Positions 26,520-36,009 are shown, counted from the first letter of the stretch. The stretch: 46,572 nt of DNA from Hallella bergensis DSM 17361 (GCF_000160535.1 NZ_GG704782.1:225465-272036); one strand, 5' to 3'. Program-made: numbers and translations. The notes: generated by a model from the letters alone, not told the origin.

Positions 26520-27209
26520 GAACAATATGTTCTCCACCACAGCGAGCCTGAGGGTGACTATCTCTACCGTTTGTATCGGGCCACCAACATCCATACCATA
26601 CACGGACGGATGGCCAGTGGGCACCTGCAGGGACGGTTGCTGAAAATGTTTGTCATGATGCAACGCCCGCGATACATACTTGAGATTGGTACTTTTTCGG
26701 GTTATTCGGCCATCTGCATGGCTGAAGGGTTGAAAGAGATTGCCACTCACGCTACCAAGCTTGAGAGAGTGGTGCGTGGCGGGGAGAATCGCCCTGCTAC
26801 GGAAGCAGCTTCACGACTGTTTACTTTCGAGATCAACGACGAGATGGAAGACTTCACACGACCTTGGATTGAAAATTCACCGGTGGCCGAGTTTATAGAC
26901 TTCCGCATTGGCGATGCGATAGTTGAGGCTCCAAAACTGGGTGTGAAGTTTGATATGGCTTTTCTCGACGGCGACAAGCGCAACTACGTCGAGATGTACG
27001 ACATGCTGTTGCCCCTGATGACTCCCGGTGCCATCATTCTGGCCGACAACACGCTGTGGGATGGACATGTGGCCGACCCGGCCTATGACCATGACCCGCA
27101 AACACAGGGCATACGACGCTTTAACGATTATATCCGTGACGACACGCGGGTGGGAAAGATGATGCTGCCCATGCGCGATGGACTCACCATCATCCGCGTG
27201 AATCCCTGA
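26496..27209 (+). CDS. SAM-dependent O-methyltransferase (family 3, CCoAOMT-like)
   Basis: Predicted class I methyltransferase. The SAM site is LEIGTFSGYSAICMAEGL; the acidic strand LFTFEINDE and FDMAFLDGDKRNYVEMYDMLLPLM with IILADNTLWDGHV match the family, which binds a divalent metal. Substrate unknown. A segment of about 22 residues before the acidic strand (THATKLERVVRGGENRPATE) looks like an insertion. No in-frame ATG exists between the upstream stop and the conserved core; translation must begin at a TTG (26496) or GTG (26505) inside the AT-rich repeat. It converges with the permease gene. Confidence 0.85.
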   Translation: MKIVNCELEQYVLHHSEPEGDYLYRLYRATNIHTIHGRMASGHLQGRLLKMFVMMQRPRYILEIGTFSGYSAICMAEGLKEIATHATKLERVVRGGENRPATEAASRLFTFEINDEMEDFTRPWIENSPVAEFIDFRIGDAIVEAPKLGVKFDMAFLDGDKRNYVEMYDMLLPLMTPGAIILADNTLWDGHVADPAYDHDPQTQGIRRFNDYIRDDTRVGKMMLPMRDGLTIIRVNP

Positions 27210-27231
27210 TGGTCGTTGGATTCGGGAAAAA

Positions 27232-28569
27232 CTATTCTGCCTTGTTGTTGCTGTCTGTTCCTTGCGGAACGTGGGCATTCAGATGATTCTTTGTAAACGT
27301 TTTTACGGGATACCACACCGCGAGCCAACCGGCTATGATCACGGTGAAGAAAATAAGCAATACGTCGGTATAGTGAACGCTCACGGGGTAGGCATTGACG
27401 ACGAATGTGCCGTCTGCATTGCCCATCTTGACAAAGCCGTATTGCTGTTGGAGCCAGCACAACAGTAGTCCAAGCAAGATGCCTGCAACTGCTCCTATCA
27501 CACTGATAATGCGCCCTTCGAAGAGAAATATCTGCGTGATCTGCTTGTCTGTGGCTCCCAGGTTGCGTAGCGTGTTCACGTCGTCTTTCTTGTCTATGAT
27601 AAGCATGGAGAGCGACCCCACGATGTTGAAACAAGCCACCACGAGGATGAAGGTGAGGAAGATGTAGGCCATGAACTTCTCTATCTGCATGATTTTAAAG
27701 GTGTCGGCCTGCTGTTCAAACCGATCCAGCACCTTGTATTTGTCGCCGGCAATCTTCTGCATTTTGGATTTCACATTGTCAAAATCTGATCCCGGTTTGA
27801 GTCTTAACTCCAAAGCCGATACCATGCCCGGCTGTCCCAAGAGATTTTGCGCAAAGCCCAGACTGGTAATAATCAGGTTTTTGTCATATTTTCCCTGGTT
27901 GACAGAGAATACGACGCCCGACGATATGAGCGAGTCGGCCACAAAACCATCTTCCGGGTTCGACAGGTCGAGTTGTCCTTCGCGGCGCGGGGCGTAAAGC
28001 TTCATGTAGTCTCTCCATTGTGTCCCGGTGCCGAGTTCCTGAGCCAGACGGATGCCGGGCGTTCCAAATTGGAGGTTGGCCGTGTGCAGTTTGAATTCAC
28101 CCTCGCCATACAGAATCTCCGTAATGTGTGTCAACTGGTCGAAGTTGTCGTCCACGCCTTTCACTTTCACCACGGCTTGGTTGTCGTTGTAGACGGCGAG
28201 GGCAATGTCTTCTACGGTTTCGGTGGCAACATCCACTTGGGGAAGTTGTCTGATCTCGGTCAGGATGGGATCGTCGGCGGGAACGGTTTTTCCCATGACC
28301 GGCATCACTTTGATTTGTGGGTCAAAGTTGGTGAAGAAGCTTGCCACCAGGTCATGGAACCCGTTGAAGACCGACATGACAATGACAAGTGCCATGGTGG
28401 CAACGGCAACGCCAATCACCGATATGAGGGAAATGACGTTGATGGCATGGGTTTTTTTCTTGGAAAAGAGGTACCGGCGTGCTACGAAAAACGGGAAGGA
28501 GTTGACTCCAAGGCCGTTTTTCTTATAGGAGGCTGCTCCTGGGCGATTGCCTGAAGGTTTCTTTTCCAT
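27232..28569 (-). CDS. ABC transporter permease of the LolC/LolE (FtsX-like) family
   Basis: A 445-residue inner-membrane protein. The N-terminal span (INVISLISVIGVAVATMALVIVMSVFNG) is followed by a large periplasmic domain (about 75-300) and three C-terminal spans in an FtsX domain, with the coupling segment DVNTLRNLGATDKQIT. This is the layout of LolC/E, which release lipoproteins from the inner membrane towards LolA. The ATPase partner is not in the window. It follows rbfA after 7 nt and converges with the O-methyltransferase gene. The Lol role is inferred from family; other MacB-type export is possible. Confidence 0.88.
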   Translation of the reverse strand: MEKKPSGNRPGAASYKKNGLGVNSFPFFVARRYLFSKKKTHAINVISLISVIGVAVATMALVIVMSVFNGFHDLVASFFTNFDPQIKVMPVMGKTVPADDPILTEIRQLPQVDVATETVEDIALAVYNDNQAVVKVKGVDDNFDQLTHITEILYGEGEFKLHTANLQFGTPGIRLAQELGTGTQWRDYMKLYAPRREGQLDLSNPEDGFVADSLISSGVVFSVNQGKYDKNLIITSLGFAQNLLGQPGMVSALELRLKPGSDFDNVKSKMQKIAGDKYKVLDRFEQQADTFKIMQIEKFMAYIFLTFILVVACFNIVGSLSMLIIDKKDDVNTLRNLGATDKQITQIFLFEGRIISVIGAVAGILLGLLLCWLQQQYGFVKMGNADGTFVVNAYPVSVHYTDVLLIFFTVIIAGWLAVWYPVKTFTKNHLNAHVPQGTDSNNKAE

Positions 28570-28576
28570 CGGATTC

Positions 28577-28912
28577 TTATTTTTTCAGCAGTTCGTCGAT
28601 GTGCTCACTGTAGTCGAGGCTGTCGTCGATGAAGAACCGCAGCTCCGGAATGATGCGCAGTTGGTTTCGTACGCGTTTGCCCAGTTCGTAGCGAATGGTC
28701 TTCTCGTTGGCCTTGATATTGTCGAGCAGTTCGCTGCCTTTTTCGGAGGGGAAAATGCTCAGATAGGCTGTGCAGATGCTTAGATCAGGACTGATTCGTA
28801 CTTTTGTCACACTCACCAACACACCTTTCATTTGGCGTGTCTGGCTTTGGAAAATCTCGGCCAGTTCCTTCTGGAGCAGGCGCGACACCTTGTTTTGTCT
28901 TGTCTCTTGCAT
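28577..28912 (-). CDS. rbfA: 30S ribosome-binding factor A
   Basis: Small KH-fold protein that matures the 16S rRNA 5' end and helps cold adaptation. The 111-residue protein shows the typical N-terminus (RQNKVSRLLQKELAEIF) and core (VSVTKVRISPDLSICTAYLSIF). It starts 44 nt after murI and is followed after 7 nt by the LolC-like permease, suggesting one transcript. Confidence 0.93.
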   Translation of the reverse strand: MQETRQNKVSRLLQKELAEIFQSQTRQMKGVLVSVTKVRISPDLSICTAYLSIFPSEKGSELLDNIKANEKTIRYELGKRVRNQLRIIPELRFFIDDSLDYSEHIDELLKK

Positions 28913-28956
28913 AATATAGATAGTTAAGAACGGTTCTAGAATGGTTCGTTGATGTG

Positions 28957-29802
28957 TTATTCCAGGTTAATGTGGGTCACTTGAATATTCTCATGAAGAA
29001 AGATGGTGGCACTCTCCTTGAACTTTTCGGGATTTTCGGTGGTGAAATAGCTCACCGTTCCGTGTCTTGTGAGTCGTGCTTCCATGTCCTGGTGACGCTC
29101 CAGATAAGCTTTCAGACTTTTGGCTACATAGTCTCCTTGTGGCACGATTCGCACGTTCGGCTTCACGTATTTCTGGATTTTCGGCATAAGCAGCGGGAAG
29201 TGTGTGCAGCCCAGGATAATGGTATCGATGTCCGGATCCAGTTGCATGAGCTGGTCGATGCGCTTCTTGACAAAATAGTCGGCACCGGGAGAGTCGGCCT
29301 CGTTGTATTCCACCAGTAATACCCAGAAGGGGCATGCCTGTCCCGTCACTTGAATTTGTGGCCACAGCTTGGCAATTTCCATGTTGTAGCTTTGGCTTTT
29401 CACCGTTCCTTCCGTGGCCAGCAAACCAACATGGTTGTTGCGGGTGAGTTGGCCGATAACCTCTGCTGTGGGTCGGATAATACCCAGCACGCGCCGGTCG
29501 GGATCCCATTGTGGCAGGTCGTTTTGCTGTATTGATCGCAGTGCCTTGGCCGATGCTGTGTTACAGCCAATGATAACAAGTTGGCAACCCATGGCAAAGA
29601 GTTTTGCGACAGACTGCCGGGTGAACTCGTAAACCACATCAAACGAGCGGGGACCATACGGTGCGCGCGCGTTGTCGCCGAGATAAATATAGTCGTATTG
29701 CGGCAAAAGTCGGCGTATGCCATGCAGGATGGTGAGTCCTCCGTAACCGGAATCGAACACGCCAATGGCTCCTTGCTTTTGTGCTGACAGTTGTTTGCTC
29801 AT
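28957..29802 (-). CDS. murI: Glutamate racemase
   Basis: Converts L-glutamate to D-glutamate for peptidoglycan. I chose the start at 29802 (MSKQLSAQKQGAIGVFDSG), giving 281 residues; the upstream open part is His/Pro-rich and non-conserved. Both catalytic cysteines are present, in GCNTASA and GCTHFPLL, with FDSGYGGLT and the NARAPYG motif at the N-terminus. It follows the third OmpH gene after 94 nt and precedes rbfA. Confidence 0.95.
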   Translation of the reverse strand: MSKQLSAQKQGAIGVFDSGYGGLTILHGIRRLLPQYDYIYLGDNARAPYGPRSFDVVYEFTRQSVAKLFAMGCQLVIIGCNTASAKALRSIQQNDLPQWDPDRRVLGIIRPTAEVIGQLTRNNHVGLLATEGTVKSQSYNMEIAKLWPQIQVTGQACPFWVLLVEYNEADSPGADYFVKKRIDQLMQLDPDIDTIILGCTHFPLLMPKIQKYVKPNVRIVPQGDYVAKSLKAYLERHQDMEARLTRHGTVSYFTTENPEKFKESATIFLHENIQVTHINLE

Positions 29803-29896
29803 TTTGTCGCGGCGGTGTGGTAGATAAAAATGGTGTGGTGGGGCAGACGAGTGCGAGTGATTTGGGGTGTTTGGGGGTGTAAGAGTTGTCCGGTGG

Positions 29897-30451
29897 TTAT
29901 TGCATGGCAGCAATAATGGCAGACGTTACATCCTCGCCTACGCTGGCATTGATGTAGGGCACGGCGTTATTATCAGTGTTGAGAATGAATGCTAATCCCT
30001 TCGTCTTTCCAACGGTAAGGCTGGCGTGTGCCAGCTTTTCCTTCAGGGGTTGATAGGCTTCCTCTTCGGCCTGCTTGAGCAGCTGCTTGGCTTTTTGCTT
30101 GAAAGCCATGTTTTTCTCCATCAGTTCCTGCAATTCGGCTTGGCGTTTTTGCAGGATGGAGGGTGCGAAGTCTCTCTGTCCTTCGAGGAAGTCTTCGTAT
30201 TTCTTGTTGAACTCATCCTCTACGCGCTTCATCTCGTTGTCGTATTTGATGCGCAGGTCATCGATGTTGCGGCGGGCAATAGCATAGCCGGGCGCAGCCT
30301 CGAGGGCTGACTTGTAACTGAAATAGCCAAAGCGCAGAGCCGGTGCCTGTGTGGATGTCATGGGCATAGACTCAGGAAGTGTGACTGGCTGTTGTGCCTG
30401 AGCCTGCCAAGTGGCAGCTGTGAGCATGATGTAGAGGAATAGTCTTTTCAT
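29897..30451 (-). CDS. OmpH/Skp-like periplasmic protein, third copy
   Basis: A 184-residue secreted protein with a signal peptide (MKRLFLYIMLTAATWQAQAQ) and an OmpH domain: a short beta part (RFGYFSYKSAL), a long Lys/Glu/Gln-rich coiled coil (about 60-140) and a closing beta part (LAFILNTDNNAVPYINAS). Skp-type trimers hold unfolded outer-membrane proteins for the BAM complex. It is the most divergent of the three copies, with a Pro/Thr-rich linker after the signal peptide. Confidence 0.87.
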   Translation of the reverse strand: MKRLFLYIMLTAATWQAQAQQPVTLPESMPMTSTQAPALRFGYFSYKSALEAAPGYAIARRNIDDLRIKYDNEMKRVEDEFNKKYEDFLEGQRDFAPSILQKRQAELQELMEKNMAFKQKAKQLLKQAEEEAYQPLKEKLAHASLTVGKTKGLAFILNTDNNAVPYINASVGEDVTSAIIAAMQ

Positions 30452-30575
30452 TGTGTATGCCTTTCTTGTAATATAAAACAGTATGAATGATAAAAAGTTA
30501 AGCCAAGAGGAATACTAAGCTCGGAGCTTCTGGGAACCTACCTTGCTTGATATTTCTCTTGCCTTGACTTTCAGT

Positions 30576-30591
30576 CCGTTCGGCAGAACGG
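30576..30591 (-). other. Short perfect hairpin right after the second ompH stop
   Basis: CCGTTC / GAACGG with a GGCA loop directly behind the stop codon at 30592. There is no following T run, so it may be a 3' end or processing structure rather than a terminator. Confidence 0.4.
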
Positions 30592-31086
30592 TTATTTTGT
30601 CTTGTTGATTTCAGCCTTAACCTTGGCTGTTACATCTTCAACGTTTGTACCGGTGTAAACGGCTACACCCTCTTCGAAGATGTAAGTGTATCCGCCAGAC
30701 TTGCCAACGGCTTCGATGGCATTGCGCACTTTAGCGATGACGGGTTGCATCTTCTCTTGCTGTGCCTTCTGCAGCGACTGCTGGTTGTCCTGGAATGTCT
30801 GCTGAATCTTCTGATAGAGCTGCTGCAATTCCTGCTCCTTAGCCTGCTGTGCGGTAGCGTTCATGGTGCTCTTGCCCTTGTCGTAGGCCTCGCTCTGGCG
30901 TTGCAGTTCCTCCTGCATGCTCTTCAGTTCGTTCTCGTACTGCTTGGATGTGGCCTCGAGTTCTCCGTTTATTTTTGAAATCTCGGGCAGTGACTGCATG
31001 ATGTTCTGTGTGTTAACCTTGCCGAATTTCTGTGCAAATGTGGCCAAGGGAGCCATCAGCATCACCATCAATAATAGTTTTTTCAT
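30592..31086 (-). CDS. OmpH/Skp-like periplasmic chaperone, second copy
   Basis: A 164-residue protein with a signal peptide (MKKLLLMVMLMAPLATFA), the short strand FGKVNTQNIMQSLPEI, a Gln/Glu/Lys-rich coiled coil (about 45-120) and the end YTYIFEEGVAVYTGTN. Same fold and probable role as its neighbours: chaperoning of barrel proteins between the inner membrane and BamA. It lies 76 nt after the first copy. Confidence 0.9.
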   Translation of the reverse strand: MKKLLLMVMLMAPLATFAQKFGKVNTQNIMQSLPEISKINGELEATSKQYENELKSMQEELQRQSEAYDKGKSTMNATAQQAKEQELQQLYQKIQQTFQDNQQSLQKAQQEKMQPVIAKVRNAIEAVGKSGGYTYIFEEGVAVYTGTNVEDVTAKVKAEINKTK

Positions 31087-31162
31087 TTCGTTTTCTATTG
31101 TTTAATTATTAATTATATCTTTAATTTATATATTCCGTGGCTTGGTGTTTTTTTCGTTTATC

Positions 31163-31714
31163 TTATCTTCCATAGCCCAGCTTCTCGAGCACCTCATTCG
31201 AAATGTCTACCTTGGGCGAGCCAAAGATGATGGCGGTGTCTGAAGCACGATCGAGCACCAAACTGTAGCCGCGCAGTTCGGAAATCTCTTTGACGGCGTT
31301 GTAGATTTCCTCGTGTATGGGAGTCATCAAACTCTCGCGTTTCTTAAACAGCTCTCCCTCCGGTCCGAAATATTTTTTCTTGAGTTCAGCGGCCTCCTTC
31401 TCTTTGTTCATAATCAGCTCTTGCTTGGCTTTCTTTTGTTCCTGAGACAGGAAAACCACTTCGTTTTGGTAGTTCTTGTACAGGGTTCCGGCCTCTGTGT
31501 TGAGCGCCTCCACCTCTGCCTGCCATTTCTTTGAGATCTGATTGAGCTGTTCGTTGGCACGCTCGTAGGCCGGTATGTTTTTCAGCACATACTCCATGTC
31601 GACGAGGGCGAACTTCTGTGCGCTGCCTTTGATGGGTAAAAGCGCGAAAAGGGAAAGCAGCAAACAGGCCTTCAGAATGCTCTTACGCATCGTTTTGTTG
31701 ATTATCTTTCTCAT
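31163..31714 (-). CDS. OmpH/Skp-like periplasmic chaperone, first copy after bamA
   Basis: A 183-residue protein with a signal peptide; starts at 31714 or 31690 (MRKSILKACLLLS, the more compact signal peptide) are both possible. It has FALVDMEYVLKNIPAYERA, a coiled coil with many Lys/Glu residues, and a C-terminal strand YSLVLDRASDTAIIFG. It follows bamA after 118 nt, the usual arrangement of bamA with skp. Confidence 0.9.
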   Translation of the reverse strand: MRKIINKTMRKSILKACLLLSLFALLPIKGSAQKFALVDMEYVLKNIPAYERANEQLNQISKKWQAEVEALNTEAGTLYKNYQNEVVFLSQEQKKAKQELIMNKEKEAAELKKKYFGPEGELFKKRESLMTPIHEEIYNAVKEISELRGYSLVLDRASDTAIIFGSPKVDISNEVLEKLGYGR

Positions 31715-31832
31715 GACTAATTCCTTTTTTAAAGTCTATGCTATAGTTAAGACGGGCTAAACTACAATTAAGTTACTTGCTGTTTGTAGCGTGATATCAC
31801 CTTCTTCAGAGATCGGGTGGTGGGCGAGGGCT

Positions 31833-34457
31833 TTAGAACTCCTGGCCCAACACGAAGTGGAATTGGCTTCCACCCTTTGTTCCAAACACCTTGTCGAAGC
31901 CGTAAGCCCAGTCGATACCCATGAGTCCGACCATCGGCAGGAAGATACGCACGCCGACACCGGCAGAGCGCTTCATGTCGAACGGATTAAACTTATTGGT
32001 ATCTGTCCATGCATTACCTGCCTCTAAGAAGGAGAGGGCATAGATGGTGGTGTTGCCGAGCATCAACGGATAGCGAAGCTCCAGGGAGAATCGGTCGTAG
32101 GCATAGCCCTCAGATCTCCAAGGCGTCAGTGAGCCGTTCTCGTATCCTCGAAGTCCAATCGTCTCTGTGGCATAGGTTGTGGAGTATCCACTCATGCCAT
32201 CACCACCCATATAGAACGTCTCAAACGGACTCTTCTTATGCTTGTTATAGGAACCAAGAATACCAAATTCGATACGGGTCATCAGCACTAAACATTTCTG
32301 GGCGCTGGTGAGTGCTGTGAAGGTGCGGGCCTTAAACTTCCACTTATGATATTCTATCCATTTGAATTTCTCTTGCTGTTCTGTCACGTAGCTGGGCAGA
32401 TTGGGGTTGGTGGCAAGGTTCTTATAGTCCTTCTTATCCCATTTCGACCATGGCGGCGTGAGCGTCAGGCTGACGGAGAAGTCCGATCCGCGACGCGGGA
32501 AGAGTTGGTTGTCGGTGGATGCGCGGTTGAGCGCGATGCCCAAGTTCAGATTGTTGGAGTTTCCGGTGGTCAATGGGAAGTATCTCCAGTTCTTCAGCAT
32601 ATAGCGCGTGAACGACAGCTGAAGCGACAAATTGAAGTAGTCGTCCGGCCAGCGAAGGCGCTTTCCCCAGCCTAAATTGGCACCGAAAAGTTTCACGTAT
32701 TTGTCCGGATCGTAATAGTTTTCGTAGTTGGTGTAGTTGTAACTATAGCTGCTCGACCCCATCAGACTGTACATATAGTTGTTGCGCCAAGCAGAGTTAG
32801 CAAAGTTGCTCGCCATGTCGGTCTGCTTCGAATAGAACACACCGAACGAGAATTGTATGGGGCGCTTTCCTCCAAACCAATTGGTGGAGTAGCTGGCGTT
32901 GTAGCTTTGGTAATAAGTACCGTTGGTCTGCACGCCCAGTGACAGCTTTTCGCCGTCGCCGATAGGCATGATGCCGCGGTGCTCCTTGTTCTTGTTGAAC
33001 AAGTTGGCCATGGAGAAGTTGTTGAGTGTGAGTCCCACTCGCCCTATGATACCGGTCTGACCCCATCCCAGCGAGAACTCAATCTGGTCGTTGGACTTCT
33101 GTTCGAGGTTCCAGTTGATGTCCACGGTACCGGTTTCTCCGTTGGGCACAACGTCGGGGGTAACCTTTTCAGGGTCGAAGTGTCCCACCGATGCCAGCTC
33201 GCGAGCCGAACGCATGAGTGCCTCCTTGGAGAATAGGTCGCCCGGCTTGGTGTGCAATTCCCGACGCACCACGTTCTCGTACAGGCGGTCGTTGCCATTG
33301 ATTCGCACGTGACTCAGGTGAGCCTGCGGGCCTTCTTGCACGCGCATCTCCAAGTCTATCGAGTCGCCTACGATATTAATCTCGGTTGGTATGATGTATG
33401 AGAATACATATCCGTTGTTATAATAGAGGTTGCCCACGGCGTCTTCGTCTTCCTTGAGGCGCTTGTCCATGAGCTTCTGGTTATACACATCGCCACTCTC
33501 CATACCGAGCACCTTGCCCAGATAGTCGGAATTGTAGACCGTGTTTCCCACCCAGTGAATATTGCGGATGTAGTATTTTTGTCCCTCGTCTACCTTGATA
33601 TAGATGCTGACGTGCTTATCGTCCACGTTCCACACGCTGTCTTCCAGTATCACAGCATCGCGGTAGCCAAGCTCATAATATTTGTTGATCAGATTTTCCT
33701 TATCCTTCTTCCAACGCTCCGGCGTAAATTTTTTCGACTTCAGGAAAGAAGAGAGCTTGCCGGCCTCGTGGGTCTTGGAAAAAGCTCCTTTGCTGAAAAG
33801 GCGTCCCTTGATCTTGTGGTCTTTCAGTTTCTCATTGCCCTCGATGGTGATCTTGCGCACCTTCATCTTCTGTTTCTTGTCGATGATGACATCAAGTATC
33901 ACCTGATTCTTGGCTGTAACGTCTTCGCGTTGCTGTATGTCTATATCGGCATTCTTGAAGCCCTTGTCATCGAAATACTTCTTGGCCAGGATTTTGGCGC
34001 GGTCAATCATGTTGGGTGTTATCTGTCCGCCCTTGATCATGCCGAGCTTTTGCTCCATGTCTTCCCTCTCGCTTTTCTTCAGGCCAATATAATTGATTTC
34101 CGACACGCGAGGTCTGGGCTTCAGCGCAATGTGCAAGTATACCTTATTGCCCACCAGCGAGTCTGCCGCAATCTTCACATCAGAGAATAGGCCGTGCTTC
34201 CAGTATCGTTTCACCGCCTCGGTGATCTCGTTGCCGGGAAGTGTGATGCGCTGACCTTTTTGCAGTCCGGAAATACTTGTGAGCATATAGTCTTCATAGC
34301 CTTCCATACCGCTGACGTTGAATCCGCCGATGACTACTTCGCGCGGTGTTCCGGCGTATGTGATATCAGGAAAGACAATCTTGTCCTGTGCCTCTGCCCC
34401 CATGTGGCAAGCCGTTGCCATGAGAACTGCAAGTATTTTGTTCGTATTATGGTGCAT
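31833..34457 (-). CDS. bamA: Outer-membrane protein assembly factor BamA
   Basis: Core of the BAM complex that inserts beta-barrels into the outer membrane. The start at 34457 (MHHNTNKILAVLMATA) gives a signal peptide and 874 residues; an ATG at 34529 would add 24 non-conserved residues. POTRA repeats occupy about 35-440 (for example INYIGLKKSERED, KITIEGNEKLKDHKIKG, HVRINGNDRLYENVVRREL) and the barrel follows, with FYMGGDGMSGYS and a C-terminal strand ending QFHFVLGQEF, terminal Phe as expected. It lies between uppS and three ompH genes. Confidence 0.95.
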   Translation of the reverse strand: MHHNTNKILAVLMATACHMGAEAQDKIVFPDITYAGTPREVVIGGFNVSGMEGYEDYMLTSISGLQKGQRITLPGNEITEAVKRYWKHGLFSDVKIAADSLVGNKVYLHIALKPRPRVSEINYIGLKKSEREDMEQKLGMIKGGQITPNMIDRAKILAKKYFDDKGFKNADIDIQQREDVTAKNQVILDVIIDKKQKMKVRKITIEGNEKLKDHKIKGRLFSKGAFSKTHEAGKLSSFLKSKKFTPERWKKDKENLINKYYELGYRDAVILEDSVWNVDDKHVSIYIKVDEGQKYYIRNIHWVGNTVYNSDYLGKVLGMESGDVYNQKLMDKRLKEDEDAVGNLYYNNGYVFSYIIPTEINIVGDSIDLEMRVQEGPQAHLSHVRINGNDRLYENVVRRELHTKPGDLFSKEALMRSARELASVGHFDPEKVTPDVVPNGETGTVDINWNLEQKSNDQIEFSLGWGQTGIIGRVGLTLNNFSMANLFNKNKEHRGIMPIGDGEKLSLGVQTNGTYYQSYNASYSTNWFGGKRPIQFSFGVFYSKQTDMASNFANSAWRNNYMYSLMGSSSYSYNYTNYENYYDPDKYVKLFGANLGWGKRLRWPDDYFNLSLQLSFTRYMLKNWRYFPLTTGNSNNLNLGIALNRASTDNQLFPRRGSDFSVSLTLTPPWSKWDKKDYKNLATNPNLPSYVTEQQEKFKWIEYHKWKFKARTFTALTSAQKCLVLMTRIEFGILGSYNKHKKSPFETFYMGGDGMSGYSTTYATETIGLRGYENGSLTPWRSEGYAYDRFSLELRYPLMLGNTTIYALSFLEAGNAWTDTNKFNPFDMKRSAGVGVRIFLPMVGLMGIDWAYGFDKVFGTKGGSQFHFVLGQEF

Positions 34458-34559
34458 TTTGTATCGTGTTAGGTGTCGGAGGGTTGTTGTTGTACGGTGG
34501 CTGTGGGCTGTTGCCCCGCTCCGTTTCAATCCGTCTGTATCCCCGTCCTTTTTACCTGA

Positions 34560-35327
34560 TTACTCTTTTTCTTTCTCCGTTTCTTGCTTTACCCCGCTCT
34601 CCTGTTCCACCTGTTCTTCTGTCTTGCCGAAACGCCGTTGGCGATTCTGGTAGCTCACAATGGCCCTGTGCAGGTCTTTTTCCCTGAAGGCAGGCCAATA
34701 GGTGTCGCAGAAATAGAGCTCGGAGTATGCAATTTGCCACAGCATATAGTTGGATATGCGCAGATCCCCGCCGGTTCGGATGAGCAGGTCGGGGTCGGGC
34801 ATGAAGTTGGTTGCCATGTGTTCGTTGACGATGTCCTCGTTGATGTCTTCTGGCCTCAGCTTGCCCGCCTTCACCTCCTCGGCAATCTCTCGGGTGGCCT
34901 TGGTAATTTCCCAGCGTGAGCTGTAGCTCAGCGCCACCACCATAGTCATGGCCGAGTTTTTCGCCGTATGGTCCATAGTCTCCTTCAGTTTGTCCTGAAC
35001 GTCCTTGGGCAGGCGTTCCATCTCGCCCACGACGCGGAACCGGACATTGTTCTTCATGAAGATTTCGTCTTCCAGGGATGTCAGCACGAGTCCCATCAAC
35101 GCACTGATCTCGTCTTGCGGACGACTCCAATTCTCGGTGGAAAACGTGTAGAGCGTGAGGAATTTCACACCCAGGCGCGTGCACTCAGAAGTGATGCAGC
35201 GCACCGTGTCCACCCCGGCCTGGTGGCCGAAGCTGCGTTCCTTGCCTTGCTCGGCAGCCCAACGGCCATTTCCATCCATAATGATGGCGATGTGCCGGGG
35301 TATCTTTGTCATATCGGGTTCTGCCAT
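34560..35327 (-). CDS. uppS: Undecaprenyl diphosphate synthase (isoprenyl transferase)
   Basis: Builds the C55 lipid carrier for cell-wall and glycan synthesis. Motifs: IPRHIAIIMDGNGRWA with the catalytic Asp, the GHQAGVDTVR helix, LTLYTFSTENWSRP, and near the C-terminus DPDLLIRTGGDLRISNYML followed by the aromatic stretch SELYFCDTYWPAF. Length 255 with a charged tail. It starts 4 nt after the DUF6089 stop and precedes bamA by 102 nt. Confidence 0.96.
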   Translation of the reverse strand: MAEPDMTKIPRHIAIIMDGNGRWAAEQGKERSFGHQAGVDTVRCITSECTRLGVKFLTLYTFSTENWSRPQDEISALMGLVLTSLEDEIFMKNNVRFRVVGEMERLPKDVQDKLKETMDHTAKNSAMTMVVALSYSSRWEITKATREIAEEVKAGKLRPEDINEDIVNEHMATNFMPDPDLLIRTGGDLRISNYMLWQIAYSELYFCDTYWPAFREKDLHRAIVSYQNRQRRFGKTEEQVEQESGVKQETEKEKE

Positions 35328-35331
35328 ATTC

Positions 35332-36009
35332 TTATTCCTTGTTACACGTCTTGCACTTGGCCATGAAGCTGTAGGTGAATGTCAGCTGTAGCGCCGAGTA
35401 GCAGTCGGTGTTCTTGAACAGTCCGCTGCTCTTCACATAGAGGGGATCCTTTGCTCCGTCTATCTTGTCGGTTTGGGCGAAGTGTATGGCCCATTCGAGC
35501 CCCAAGTTCATGCGTTCGCCCACCTTGTATTTCATGCCGATGCCCAATGGCACGTTAAACGCCAGTACACTCTTGTCTGGTGTATCTGCGTATGTGCCGC
35601 CTATGCCTGCAAACACAAACGGCACAAGGCGTTTGGCTCCCCGGTAGTCGCGTCCTGTGCCGTATGGCCAGAAGTTGTACTCGTAGGTCAGGCATGCGTC
35701 ATAGAGCGCGTTGTTAAATGTGTGGGGCGCCTTGGCATAGTCGGGATAGTGGGTTTCCACGTCAGCCGACGAACCTTTCATCGTACCGCGGCTCACATTC
35801 ATGCGCAACCCCATGTACGGGTTGAAGACATATCTTGCCAGTACGGACACCATGGGCTGGAGGTTCTTGGTCATGTTACCATTAAAGTCTCCGAGATACC
35901 CGTTCAGTCCCACTCCTGCGCCAATCTCCATGCGATACTCCGGGTCGTCCTGTGCACTCAGCTGAGTGACAGAACCCAACAGCATGATGAAGATGGCCAG
36001 TTGTTTCAT
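35332..36009 (-). CDS. Outer-membrane beta-barrel protein (DUF6089-like)
   Basis: A 225-residue protein with a signal peptide (MKQLAIFIMLLGSVTQLSAQ) and alternating strands typical of an eight-stranded barrel (YRMEIGAGVGLNGYLGDF, PFVFAGIGGTYA, LGLEWAIHFAQTDKID). I chose 36009 because it overlaps the upstream gene's stop as ATGA and fits the signal peptide; the frame extends upstream with a His/Arg-rich stretch. The family is found next to uppS and bamA in Bacteroidetes; exact role unknown. The C-terminus is unusual, ending in a Cys pair (KCKTCNKE). Confidence 0.8.
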   Translation of the reverse strand: MKQLAIFIMLLGSVTQLSAQDDPEYRMEIGAGVGLNGYLGDFNGNMTKNLQPMVSVLARYVFNPYMGLRMNVSRGTMKGSSADVETHYPDYAKAPHTFNNALYDACLTYEYNFWPYGTGRDYRGAKRLVPFVFAGIGGTYADTPDKSVLAFNVPLGIGMKYKVGERMNLGLEWAIHFAQTDKIDGAKDPLYVKSSGLFKNTDCYSALQLTFTYSFMAKCKTCNKE

